Shown: in pieces, positions 1-5,980 of the stretch
Numbering within the stretch: the first letter of the stretch is position 1
Layout of the letters: the number at the start of each line of letters is the position of its first letter
Assembly (NCBI GenBank): GCA_027053695.1
Contig: JALUHL010000135.1
Location: 1-9,868, forward strand
Length of the DNA stretch: 9,868 bases
Reading direction: 5' to 3'
Source of the DNA: Ghiorsea sp.
Lineage (GTDB): Bacteria > Pseudomonadota > Zetaproteobacteria > Mariprofundales > Mariprofundaceae
Made by a program: the position numbers and the translations under genes
The notes under the pieces: model-generated
Database searches by the model: none
What the model was told of the DNA's origin: nothing
What the model saw: the letters and a program-made list of their open reading frames with translations, nothing else

Positions 1-596
1 TTGTGTTGATTCGTTATCTGTTCAAGTTTGAAGCCTATATGACACCAGAAATCATGGATAAAACAGCGCGCCTAACCTTTGCAATCGCTATGGCTTGGAA
101 CTACCTCAACTTATCTGAATATGCATCTATTTGGTACTCGGATAACTTATTTGACCGTGAAATGTTGTGGGATAAACTCACCGGTGCTTATGCAGGCCCT
201 GTTTGGTTGATGTTGTTCTGTGCAACGGTTGTACCGTTTGCCATGGCATTCAAAAAAATTCGTGTGAACATGTGGGCAATGTTTGTAATTTCATTATTGC
301 TTCAATTGGGTATGTGGCTGGAACGCTTCCAAATCGTAAGCCCACCACTTGCATCAAACCATGAGCCTTGGACACAGGTTGCTGTTTGGCCTGGTTTGAT
401 TCAAATGACGATTACAGCAGCGAGCTTTGGTTGGTTCACCATGCTGTTCCTTATCTTCTGTAAAGTCTTCCCATCTGTATCCATGTATGAAGTGAAAGAG
501 ATGGTTTATCACCGGAATAAACATGGGAAGAAAAAATTACAAGATATGGATAAAATTAAAGATGATATGATTAAAACCGAGGAGGGATTGTCATGA
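1..596 (+). CDS. actC: Alternative complex III subunit ActC (NrfD/PsrC-like quinol-oxidising membrane subunit), 3' part only
   Basis: This is the C-terminal ~198 residues of a polytopic membrane protein; the frame is open to the left edge, so the gene is 5'-truncated by the window. The visible part has about four hydrophobic segments, separated by polar turns such as WYSDNLFDRE and FKKIRVN. The stretch ISLLLQLGMWLERFQIV and the ending FPSVSMYEVKEMV match what I know of ActC, the larger NrfD-type subunit of ACIII, which binds quinol and is thought to take part in proton movement. The tail is highly charged (HRNKHGKKKLQDMDKIKDD) and probably cytoplasmic. Downstream order actD-actE-actF is the usual ACIII order and fixes the identity. 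Its stop overlaps the actD start by 4 bp (ATGA, 593-596). The iron-sulfur/molybdopterin-like ActB, ActA and the rest of ActC should lie upstream, outside the window. Confidence 0.9.
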   Translation, partial: VLIRYLFKFEAYMTPEIMDKTARLTFAIAMAWNYLNLSEYASIWYSDNLFDREMLWDKLTGAYAGPVWLMLFCATVVPFAMAFKKIRVNMWAMFVISLLLQLGMWLERFQIVSPPLASNHEPWTQVAVWPGLIQMTITAASFGWFTMLFLIFCKVFPSVSMYEVKEMVYHRNKHGKKKLQDMDKIKDDMIKTEEGLS

Positions 597-1132
597 GAAG
601 GATAAGAAAAAAACATTTCCTCTTTGCTACATATGATGATTTTGAGAAGGCTAAGGATGTGATAGGTGCGCTTAATGCACTTGATGATAAAGAAGATATT
701 ATTGATAATATCGAACTTTACTCGCCTATTGAGCATCCAGAGGTTGAAGATTTGCTTGGTGAGTTTCATCAGCCGATTCAACGCTTTTCATTCTTTGGCG
801 GTATTACAGGAACTACTTTAGGCTTTATTTTTGCCGCAGGTGTTGGTCAAGCCATGTTTACGGTGCAACCACAAGGTGGTAAATCTGTAATCGTATTTCC
901 ACCAGATATCGTGATTGCTTATGAAATGACCATTTTGTTGGGTGTGTTAAGTACAGTCGCTGCGTTTTTGATGTATTCAGGTTTGCCGCGTCGTGTTAAA
1001 TCTTATTACGATCATCAAGTTGGCGTTGATCAAATTGGTGTCGAAGTTGAAACGAACCCAGCGAACAATGAAAAAATCCGTGCCGCATTAGAAGCATGTG
1101 GTGCTGTGGAAGTGAGGGAGCTGACACAATGA
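593..1132 (+). CDS. actD: Alternative complex III subunit ActD (DUF3341 family)
   Basis: A 179-residue protein of the DUF3341 family, a small membrane subunit of ACIII (quinol:cytochrome c oxidoreductase) with no cofactor of its own. An N-terminal soluble domain (about 1-60; FATYDDFEKAKDVIGAL, then ELYSPIEHPEVEDLLG) is followed by a transmembrane hairpin (about 66-88, beginning RFSFFGGITGTTLGF, and 106-128), then a short C-terminal domain ending in VEVETNPANNEKIRAALEACGAVEV, which resembles the terminal alpha/beta turn typical of the family. The start is set by an AGGAGGG ribosome binding site at 580-586, 6 nt before the ATG, and by the 4-bp overlap with actC; the stop overlaps the actE start in the same way. 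The two overlaps imply translational coupling and equal dosage. The identity is secure from family features and position. Confidence 0.93.
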   Translation: MRRIRKKHFLFATYDDFEKAKDVIGALNALDDKEDIIDNIELYSPIEHPEVEDLLGEFHQPIQRFSFFGGITGTTLGFIFAAGVGQAMFTVQPQGGKSVIVFPPDIVIAYEMTILLGVLSTVAAFLMYSGLPRRVKSYYDHQVGVDQIGVEVETNPANNEKIRAALEACGAVEVRELTQ

Positions 1133-1683
1133 GAAAGTTTCTATTAATCTTATGTATGTTGTCTGTACCTGCTACAGCGATGGCATGGCCTTGGTCACGC
1201 GATTTGATGAACCAACCTTCTATCAAACCGCAAGAAGGTGTTTTGCCTAATCCACCAGCCAATACAGTGCCTGTGGGTGGGCTTTGGACCAAAGTGGCGG
1301 ATAGAGATGCTGCCGAAGAGTTGGTAAATCCACGTAAAGCAGATCATGCATCCCTAACCAAGGGTAAAGCGTTGTTTAATATCTTTTGTGCAGCATGCCA
1401 TGGTGTTACAGGCAAAGGTAATGGTGAAGTGGGAAAAGTTTTTGAACTTGAGCCTGCGGATTTAAGTTCAGATTATGCGAAAGAACTAACTGATGGTTGG
1501 ATTTGGGGCACGATCACATTTGGTAGTTATGTGATGCCGCGTTATGGCTATGATATGGACCCTGAAGAGCGCTGGGATGTGGTCAATTATATCCGTAATG
1601 TGATTCAAAAGCCGATGACAGCGACAACCAAAGAAGAAAGAAAGTCTCAAGTGATGAGTGAGACCAGCAAGGGAGGGCATTAA
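1129..1683 (+). CDS. actE: Alternative complex III monohaem cytochrome c subunit ActE
   Basis: A 184-residue exported c-type cytochrome that passes electrons from the ACIII core to a soluble carrier or oxidase. An N-terminal signal sequence (about 1-19, MRKFLLILCM...ATAMA) precedes a short WPWSRD segment and the ActE-typical MNQPSIKP. There is one haem site, CAACH at 87-91, with a likely axial Met136 in YVMPRYG. The C-terminal helix DPEERWDVVNYIRNVIQ is characteristic of class I cytochromes c. I chose the ATG at 1129 because it has the GAGGGAG Shine-Dalgarno (1114-1120), gives a clean signal peptide and forms a 4-bp overlap with actD; an in-frame start 33 nt upstream would spoil the signal. 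The only Cys in the signal region (Cys9) is preceded by leucine and does not form a lipobox, so the protein is predicted to be cut after AMA rather than lipidated, unlike ActE proteins I recall that are lipoproteins. Confidence 0.93.
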   Translation: MRKFLLILCMLSVPATAMAWPWSRDLMNQPSIKPQEGVLPNPPANTVPVGGLWTKVADRDAAEELVNPRKADHASLTKGKALFNIFCAACHGVTGKGNGEVGKVFELEPADLSSDYAKELTDGWIWGTITFGSYVMPRYGYDMDPEERWDVVNYIRNVIQKPMTATTKEERKSQVMSETSKGGH

Positions 1684-1686
1684 GCC

Positions 1687-2739
1687 ATGGAAATGACATT
1701 ACCAAACTGGGTTGTGTTGATGGACAACTTTATGTTCACGCTTTATATCCCGCTTGCTGCAGTATTCTGGTCTTCTGTAATTCATTTATCTGCGGGTAAA
1801 TGGCGTTATGAAGTCCGCTTTTTGATGGCATCTTCACGGGCTTTATTTCCCTTGGGATTTGTACTTCTCATTATTATTCTGCTCAATGGTCAGCATGCAT
1901 TCCCATGGATGGCTGGGGAAACCTATGGTGAGCCATTGAATGCTTGGCATAATATTACGTTCTTTAATGTGCGTGAGATTGTATTGTATTTGGCTGCTTG
2001 GGCGTATTGTGCGCAGTTTATCAAGTTGCAACGCAAAGATTTTCCTAAGTCTGACCCTAAAGATAGAGAGCGCTTCAAACACTGGGCACTACTAGCACCT
2101 TTCGTGTTTATGATTTATGGCTCAGTGGTTGCTTGGGATTTTGAAATGATTCAAATGCCACGTTGGTACAGCGCTGTGTATGGCTTATACCACACTGAAA
2201 GTATGATGCGTGCATTCTTGGGCTTCTTTATTGTTTCTTTGTTTGTACTGCGTTGGAGGGATAATTTAAAACGTCGTATCAATGACTATGTATTTAACTA
2301 TATCGGACAAATCATGTTGGCATTGACCATTATTTGGACATATTTGGCATTCATGCAATATCTTGTGATGTGGTATGGTGATTTACCTGAAGATATGAGA
2401 CGTTGGGATAAAATTCTTGATGGCCCTAATGCTTATCTATATTGGGTATTTTTCTTGTTGAACTCATTTGTGCCATTCTTGATGCTTATCTTTAAAGGTG
2501 TTCGCAATTCGCCTGCATTGTTACTGTTCCCATCAGTAAGTATATTGATTGGTACTTTCATTGAGCGTTATATGTGGATGCTTAGCGCAGAAGCGGACAA
2601 CTACGATCACACACCATTCTTGTCATCATGGATAGATGTTGCGATTACCGCTGTCATCTTTGGCTTAGGCGTCATGCTTTGGGATAGACAGATGAAAAAA
2701 GATGGTTTGTATTATGAGGGTGAGGAAGAAGCTGAATAA
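1687..2739 (+). CDS. actF: Alternative complex III subunit ActF (second NrfD-like membrane subunit)
   Basis: A 350-residue integral membrane protein with about nine predicted transmembrane segments (roughly 16-34, 51-68, 91-112, 133-150, 174-190, 203-228, 250-270, 276-294, 313-332). It carries the family landmarks AWDFEMIQMPRWYSAVYG (149-166) and QYLVMWYGDLPEDM (224-237), as in ActF, the shorter NrfD-type partner of ActC in quinol:cytochrome c oxidoreductase. ActC holds the better-supported quinol site; ActF is generally thought to be structural or involved in proton translocation, which I cannot test here. The C-terminus is acidic (YEGEEEAE). It starts 3 bp after actE with GGAGG at 1672-1676, inside the actE coding end. 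It is the last gene of the operon: no actG and no cytochrome oxidase gene follows, and a strong terminator comes next. Confidence 0.92.
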   Translation: MEMTLPNWVVLMDNFMFTLYIPLAAVFWSSVIHLSAGKWRYEVRFLMASSRALFPLGFVLLIIILLNGQHAFPWMAGETYGEPLNAWHNITFFNVREIVLYLAAWAYCAQFIKLQRKDFPKSDPKDRERFKHWALLAPFVFMIYGSVVAWDFEMIQMPRWYSAVYGLYHTESMMRAFLGFFIVSLFVLRWRDNLKRRINDYVFNYIGQIMLALTIIWTYLAFMQYLVMWYGDLPEDMRRWDKILDGPNAYLYWVFFLLNSFVPFLMLIFKGVRNSPALLLFPSVSILIGTFIERYMWMLSAEADNYDHTPFLSSWIDVAITAVIFGLGVMLWDRQMKKDGLYYEGEEEAE

Positions 2740-2755
2740 CTTTAGCTTAGATTAT

Positions 2756-2792
2756 AAAAAGGCTAGCAACAGTGATGTTGCTAGCCTTTTTT
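2756..2792. terminator. Bidirectional rho-independent terminator after actF
   Basis: A perfect stem, GGCTAGCAAC (2761-2770) with GTTGCTAGCC (2777-2786), surrounds a 6-nt loop (AGTGAT). A5 precedes it and T6 follows, so each strand ends its hairpin with a U-run. It lies between actF (+) and the convergent zinc-ribbon gene (-) and should stop transcription from both sides. Confidence 0.95.
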
Positions 2793-2824
2793 ATGCGCAT
2801 TGTAATGTGTTGTTATTGAGAAGG

Positions 2825-3202
2825 TTAAGCGTTTAGCTCTAAAGATTCAGCGCATTCAGGGCAATCACGCCATTGCGGAAGCTCCACGCTTTTTTCAAGG
2901 TTAAAAGAGATTTGGTTGTGACAAACAGGGCATTCGCCTTCGGCAGTCAAACCATCCTCGGCTTTACTCCATAGCTTTATAGCCTTGATGATGCCCACAA
3001 TGAAAAAACCGGGTACCAAAAGAAAATGAGCAATAGGAATCAATACACATACAGCAGCAATCAACCAAAAGAGTAGTAATGTTTTAATGGCTCTAAGCTT
3101 TTGTTCTTTTTCGTTATAGATTTGCACCAGCATTTTTGCTTGCGTGATATGTTGATGCTTTTGGCTTTTGAATTGTATATTGCGTGTGACTTGTTTAGGC
3201 AT
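2825..3202 (-). CDS. Small membrane protein with C-terminal zinc ribbon, function unknown
   Basis: I do not recognise this 125-residue protein. The N-terminus (1-40) is basic and polar (QFKSQKHQHITQAK). It is followed by a long hydrophobic region, about 41-77, that could form one or two membrane segments broken near HFLLVPG. A C-terminal zinc ribbon has CPVC at 91-94 and CPEC at 114-117, 19 residues apart between the inner cysteines. This layout suggests a membrane-tethered zinc-binding domain; nothing shows a partner or activity. The ATG at 3202 has a good AAGGAG ribosome site (plus-strand CTCCTT, 3208-3213) at a 5-nt spacing. It lies 38 bp downstream of the ferredoxin-like gene on the same strand, so the two may be co-transcribed. 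It ends next to the bidirectional terminator. Confidence 0.75.
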   Translation of the reverse strand: MPKQVTRNIQFKSQKHQHITQAKMLVQIYNEKEQKLRAIKTLLLFWLIAAVCVLIPIAHFLLVPGFFIVGIIKAIKLWSKAEDGLTAEGECPVCHNQISFNLEKSVELPQWRDCPECAESLELNA

Positions 3203-3240
3203 GATAACTCCTTAAATCATATAGCTAGGGTCTGTTAACT

Positions 3241-4122
3241 CTAATTCTTATTCGCATACACTATAACCAAAGGTCTTGGTTTATCCAAGCGTAATGCAGG
3301 CAAACTGATGCTAGGTAATGCTTGAATGGCTTGCTCTGCGCAGGTGCTCAGGCATTGCTCGCATGCCGTGCAGGCATTGGCTTGAAACTCTAATATTTGA
3401 TTACGCCCAAAACTTCTCAAACTGAGAGCATGACTTGGGCAAATGTTTACGCAATCGCCGCAAGCTGTGCATGTTTGCCCGGCTTGGATGCTTCCAATCG
3501 GCATACTATCCATGCAAGGGACAGGTGTATGATTGATTTGCAACTTCTCTAAGGCATGGAGGAATAATTTGTTTTCAACAGGGAGCATTCTCTTATCTGC
3601 ATCGATTTGCTGCTGAACACTTGTGCCTTGGCTAGCCATACTTTCATGAAGTGTTTCTGTTGCATGTTTGGCTAGGGAAGGGATGACATTGCGAAAGAAA
3701 GCGCGTCTTGCGGGCTCTTCTTGTGCAGATGTTTTCTTTTCTTCGCTCTCTGCTTCTGGGCTTTCTTGCGTTTTTTCTGAAAGTTTTTCTATGCGTAGTT
3801 GATTGGGCATAGCTTGGCTTAAGGTTTGAAAGTCGTTCTCAAGGTGTTCGATGTCATCCTTTGAGCATGGTTTGGGGCATTGCTCGCATTGCTCTAGGCC
3901 TATCAGTTGCAAGGTTGTGATGCCTTCAGCGGCTAAACTTGCCCAAATCAGTGGGCTCCATAGCGAATGACAGTCGATTTCTAACCCATGAGATGGCTTC
4001 ACCATTGTGCAAGTGCAGACCATGTGGCTTTGCCCTTTCGCCACTAAATTACGAGCATATTGAACAATAGCAATTAACTGTTGTTCAAGGGTTAAACTTG
4101 GTTTTTCTTGCGCTTGATTCAT
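3241..4122 (-). CDS. Cysteine-rich double [4Fe-4S] ferredoxin-domain protein, function unknown
   Basis: A predicted 293-residue iron-sulfur protein. The C-terminal part is a bacterial 2[4Fe-4S] ferredoxin: CTACGDCVNICP (218-229) and CTACEQCLSTCA (251-262), each C-x2-C-x2-C-x3-C, the second lacking the usual proline. The N-terminal domain (1-90) carries six more cysteines: CTC at 36-38, Cys51, and CEQCPKPC at 79-86, which could hold a further cluster or metal. The two halves are joined by an acidic low-complexity linker (about 112-137), then ARRAFFRNV. There is no signal peptide, so it is probably cytoplasmic. This could be an electron carrier or a protein assisting a molybdenum or redox enzyme; I cannot choose. 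The start is uncertain: ATG at 4122 is preferred, ATG at 4137 is possible, and the frame stays open back to a TTG at 4230. None has a clear ribosome site, and the TTG lies inside a likely promoter. Confidence 0.75.
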   Translation of the reverse strand: MNQAQEKPSLTLEQQLIAIVQYARNLVAKGQSHMVCTCTMVKPSHGLEIDCHSLWSPLIWASLAAEGITTLQLIGLEQCEQCPKPCSKDDIEHLENDFQTLSQAMPNQLRIEKLSEKTQESPEAESEEKKTSAQEEPARRAFFRNVIPSLAKHATETLHESMASQGTSVQQQIDADKRMLPVENKLFLHALEKLQINHTPVPCMDSMPIGSIQAGQTCTACGDCVNICPSHALSLRSFGRNQILEFQANACTACEQCLSTCAEQAIQALPSISLPALRLDKPRPLVIVYANKN

Positions 4123-4202
4123 GATGAGGCAAAGCATGCATGGGTAGGCTAGTTTTGTCGATAAACGGTGGACAAGAATACCATGATAAATTGCGTCACA
4201 TG

Positions 4203-4230
4203 GGTATAAAAAATCTGATGCTAATTTCAA
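4203..4230 (-). promoter_or_regulatory. Candidate sigma70-type promoter for the ferredoxin-like gene
   Basis: Read on the minus strand, TTGAAA (4225-4230) and TATACC (4203-4208) are 16 nt apart. Transcription would begin near 4195, giving a leader of about 70 nt to the ATG at 4122. This is the main reason for rejecting the TTG at 4230 as the start. The same A/T-rich patch (GTATAAAAAA on the plus strand) could also serve the divergent methyltransferase gene, but I see no convincing -35 for that direction. Confidence 0.45.
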
Positions 4231-4255
4231 ATCAGTTGTTTAGGGTTCTCATTCC

Positions 4256-4978
4256 ATGACAAATCAAACAATGGTTGATGAAGAAGTGAGTGTGTCGGTG
4301 CAAAAGCATCGCGCTTTGTATCCTGCTGTTAGCAAACATTTGTGGGAAGTTTATCAGAAGCGAGTGCTCTCCTTTTGGCAGCATGAGAGCGCCTTAAAAG
4401 CGCGGCGTGTTTTTTCCAAGCGGTATTATTTACCTTTACTCAAACCTTTGGTAGCGCCCATGCCTGATGACATTTCTATCCTAGAAATTGGTTCTGGTCC
4501 TGTATGTGTAGCACAATACCTTGAGAAGGGTGAAGTCACCTATATTGACCCTTTGATGGATGAATATAGGCGCAGATACCCTGGTGTGATGCCAGAAAAC
4601 GCAACTTATATCGCAGAGATGGCAGAAAAGCGTGAATGGTTTGATAGTCAGTTTGATGTGGTGATTTGTTTATACACCTTGAGCGATGTGCATAATCCCG
4701 AATTGATTTTGAATAAAACCAGGCAGGTTTTAAAGCAAGGTGGCGTGTTTGCAGTAAGCATTGATATTTGGCCATCATGGCTTGCAAGGCTTCACTTCTT
4801 TTTATCGCGTTTTGTGCCTGTGTTGCCGCAGTTTAACCGTTTGTACAGTTACACCTACAAAGGTTTTTCAAACACCTTAAAACGCCACTTTACGATTGAA
4901 TCAGAGCAGTTGGTTAAGCCGGGGTTTTCATGGAGTTTATGGAAAAAAGAAATGTTTTTCGTGTGTAAACATAAATAA
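4256..4978 (+). CDS. Class I SAM-dependent methyltransferase, substrate unknown
   Basis: A 240-residue protein with a Rossmann-fold methyltransferase core. Motif I is ILEIGSGP (75-82), with Asp98 at the end of the next strand (TYIDP) as the likely ribose-binding acid. The motif IV region is FDVVICLYTLSDVHNPE (133-149), and LKQGGVF (159-165) is the usual turn before strand 5. The N-terminal ~70 residues are helical and basic and probably form a lid or substrate cap. An aromatic-rich insertion (WPSWLARLHFFLSRF) follows the core, also likely for substrate binding. The gene ends 2 bp before waaF on the same strand, so a role in modifying lipopolysaccharide or another glycan is a reasonable guess, but the family is too broad to name a substrate. 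There is no good ribosome site before the ATG at 4256; the second ATG at 4271 is an alternative. Confidence 0.85.
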   Translation: MTNQTMVDEEVSVSVQKHRALYPAVSKHLWEVYQKRVLSFWQHESALKARRVFSKRYYLPLLKPLVAPMPDDISILEIGSGPVCVAQYLEKGEVTYIDPLMDEYRRRYPGVMPENATYIAEMAEKREWFDSQFDVVICLYTLSDVHNPELILNKTRQVLKQGGVFAVSIDIWPSWLARLHFFLSRFVPVLPQFNRLYSYTYKGFSNTLKRHFTIESEQLVKPGFSWSLWKKEMFFVCKHK

Positions 4979-4980
4979 CC

Positions 4981-5967
4981 ATGAGCTTAGATACTGCTCA
5001 GGCTAAACATATTGTATTGATGCCCCCCAATTGGTTGGGTGATGTGATTTTAGCCCAGCCCGCATTGCGCGCTATCACCCATGCTTATCCTGATGCTAGT
5101 ATATCTGTGTTTGGTAGACCTTGGTTGCCTGAACTACTGCCTTTTTTGAACTTGAACCATGAGCATGTGCAATATGTGGACGACATACCTAAGCGCAGTG
5201 ATGCCGTATTTTTATTTCCAAACAGTTTACGTTCGGCTTTGCAGGCATTCAAATCTAGAGGCAAACAGCGCATAGGTTATCGCAGAGAGGGTAGAGGAGT
5301 ATTCTTAACCCATGCCTACACGTCGCGTATTGATTTGATTCATGAGCATCACCGCGGCTACTACCTAGATATGCTAAGGCAATATGGCCTAGCAACACCC
5401 TTTGATGAAGTGGAACTTGTTGCGCCAAAGGCTGCGCAACAACAAGCGATACAACTGCTTGAAGAGAACGGCATCCAACCAGAACGCTTGGTTTGCGTGG
5501 CGCCGGGTGCACAGTTTGGCGGTGCCAAACGCTACCCCGCAGAATCTTATGCTGAAGTATTGGCGAAGTTATCGGATGATGGCTGGGATGTTGTTACTTT
5601 AGGTACGCCCGCAGAGCGTGATATTGCAGCACGATGTTTGTCTAAAGTTCAGGGTAAATCTTGGAATGCAGCAGGGGAGACATCGCTTTCCCAAGCTTTG
5701 GAATTGGTGTCAGTCGCCAAACTGATGCTTTGTAATGATTCAGGGTTAATGCATGTGGCAGCAGGGCTTGGTATTCCAACTGTGACTATGTTCGGGGCAA
5801 CAGATCCCTCGCGCACATCACCTTCGGGCAAATGTGTGGGTCTACTGTATAAACCTGCTGATTGCAGCCCATGCCTCAAACGAGAGTGTGAAGTAGAAGG
5901 GCATCCGTGCATGCGTAATATTTCACCGCAGGATGTTATTCAAATGTGTGATAAACTTTTAGTGTGA
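4981..5967 (+). CDS. waaF: ADP-heptose:LPS heptosyltransferase II
   Basis: A 328-residue family-9 glycosyltransferase (GT-B fold). It adds the second L-glycero-D-manno-heptose of the inner core to heptosyl-Kdo2-lipid A at the cytoplasmic face of the inner membrane. Typical WaaF motifs are present in order: PNWLGDVILAQPAL (16-29), PGAQFGGAKRYP (175-186), NDSGLMHVAAGLG (252-264) and FGATDPSRTSP (271-281). The C-terminal cysteine-bearing stretch has Cys295, Cys298, Cys303 and Cys310 in CSPCLKREC and GHPC, a pattern I associate with WaaF rather than WaaC. The length is close to the family norm. It starts 2 bp after the methyltransferase stop with no strong ribosome site, so it is probably translated by coupling. 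It ends 13 bp from the convergent uvrC stop with no terminator between, so read-through antisense transcription into uvrC is possible. Confidence 0.93.
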   Translation: MSLDTAQAKHIVLMPPNWLGDVILAQPALRAITHAYPDASISVFGRPWLPELLPFLNLNHEHVQYVDDIPKRSDAVFLFPNSLRSALQAFKSRGKQRIGYRREGRGVFLTHAYTSRIDLIHEHHRGYYLDMLRQYGLATPFDEVELVAPKAAQQQAIQLLEENGIQPERLVCVAPGAQFGGAKRYPAESYAEVLAKLSDDGWDVVTLGTPAERDIAARCLSKVQGKSWNAAGETSLSQALELVSVAKLMLCNDSGLMHVAAGLGIPTVTMFGATDPSRTSPSGKCVGLLYKPADCSPCLKRECEVEGHPCMRNISPQDVIQMCDKLLV

Positions 5968-5980
5968 ACAGACTCTAACT

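Noticed and set aside
1..596. A complete small membrane gene starting at position 3
   Set aside because: The frame runs to the left edge, and the match is to the C-terminal part of the much longer ActC.
1096..1128. Longer actE starting at 1096
   Set aside because: It would overlap actD by 37 bp and put a non-signal segment before a clean leader; the ATGA overlap at 1129 is typical of this operon.
1129..1160. Lipobox at Cys9 of ActE
   Set aside because: The residues before Cys9 are L-I-L; a lipobox needs a small residue (A/G/S) at -1, and the position is too near the N-terminus.
4123..4230. N-terminal extension of the ferredoxin-like protein back to the TTG at 4230
   Set aside because: No ribosome site, a weak start codon, and the stretch overlaps a plausible promoter; the ATG at 4122 gives a normal protein N-terminus.
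5255..5912. Leftward open frames within waaF
   Set aside because: They are antisense to conserved waaF motifs and have no domain or ribosome site.
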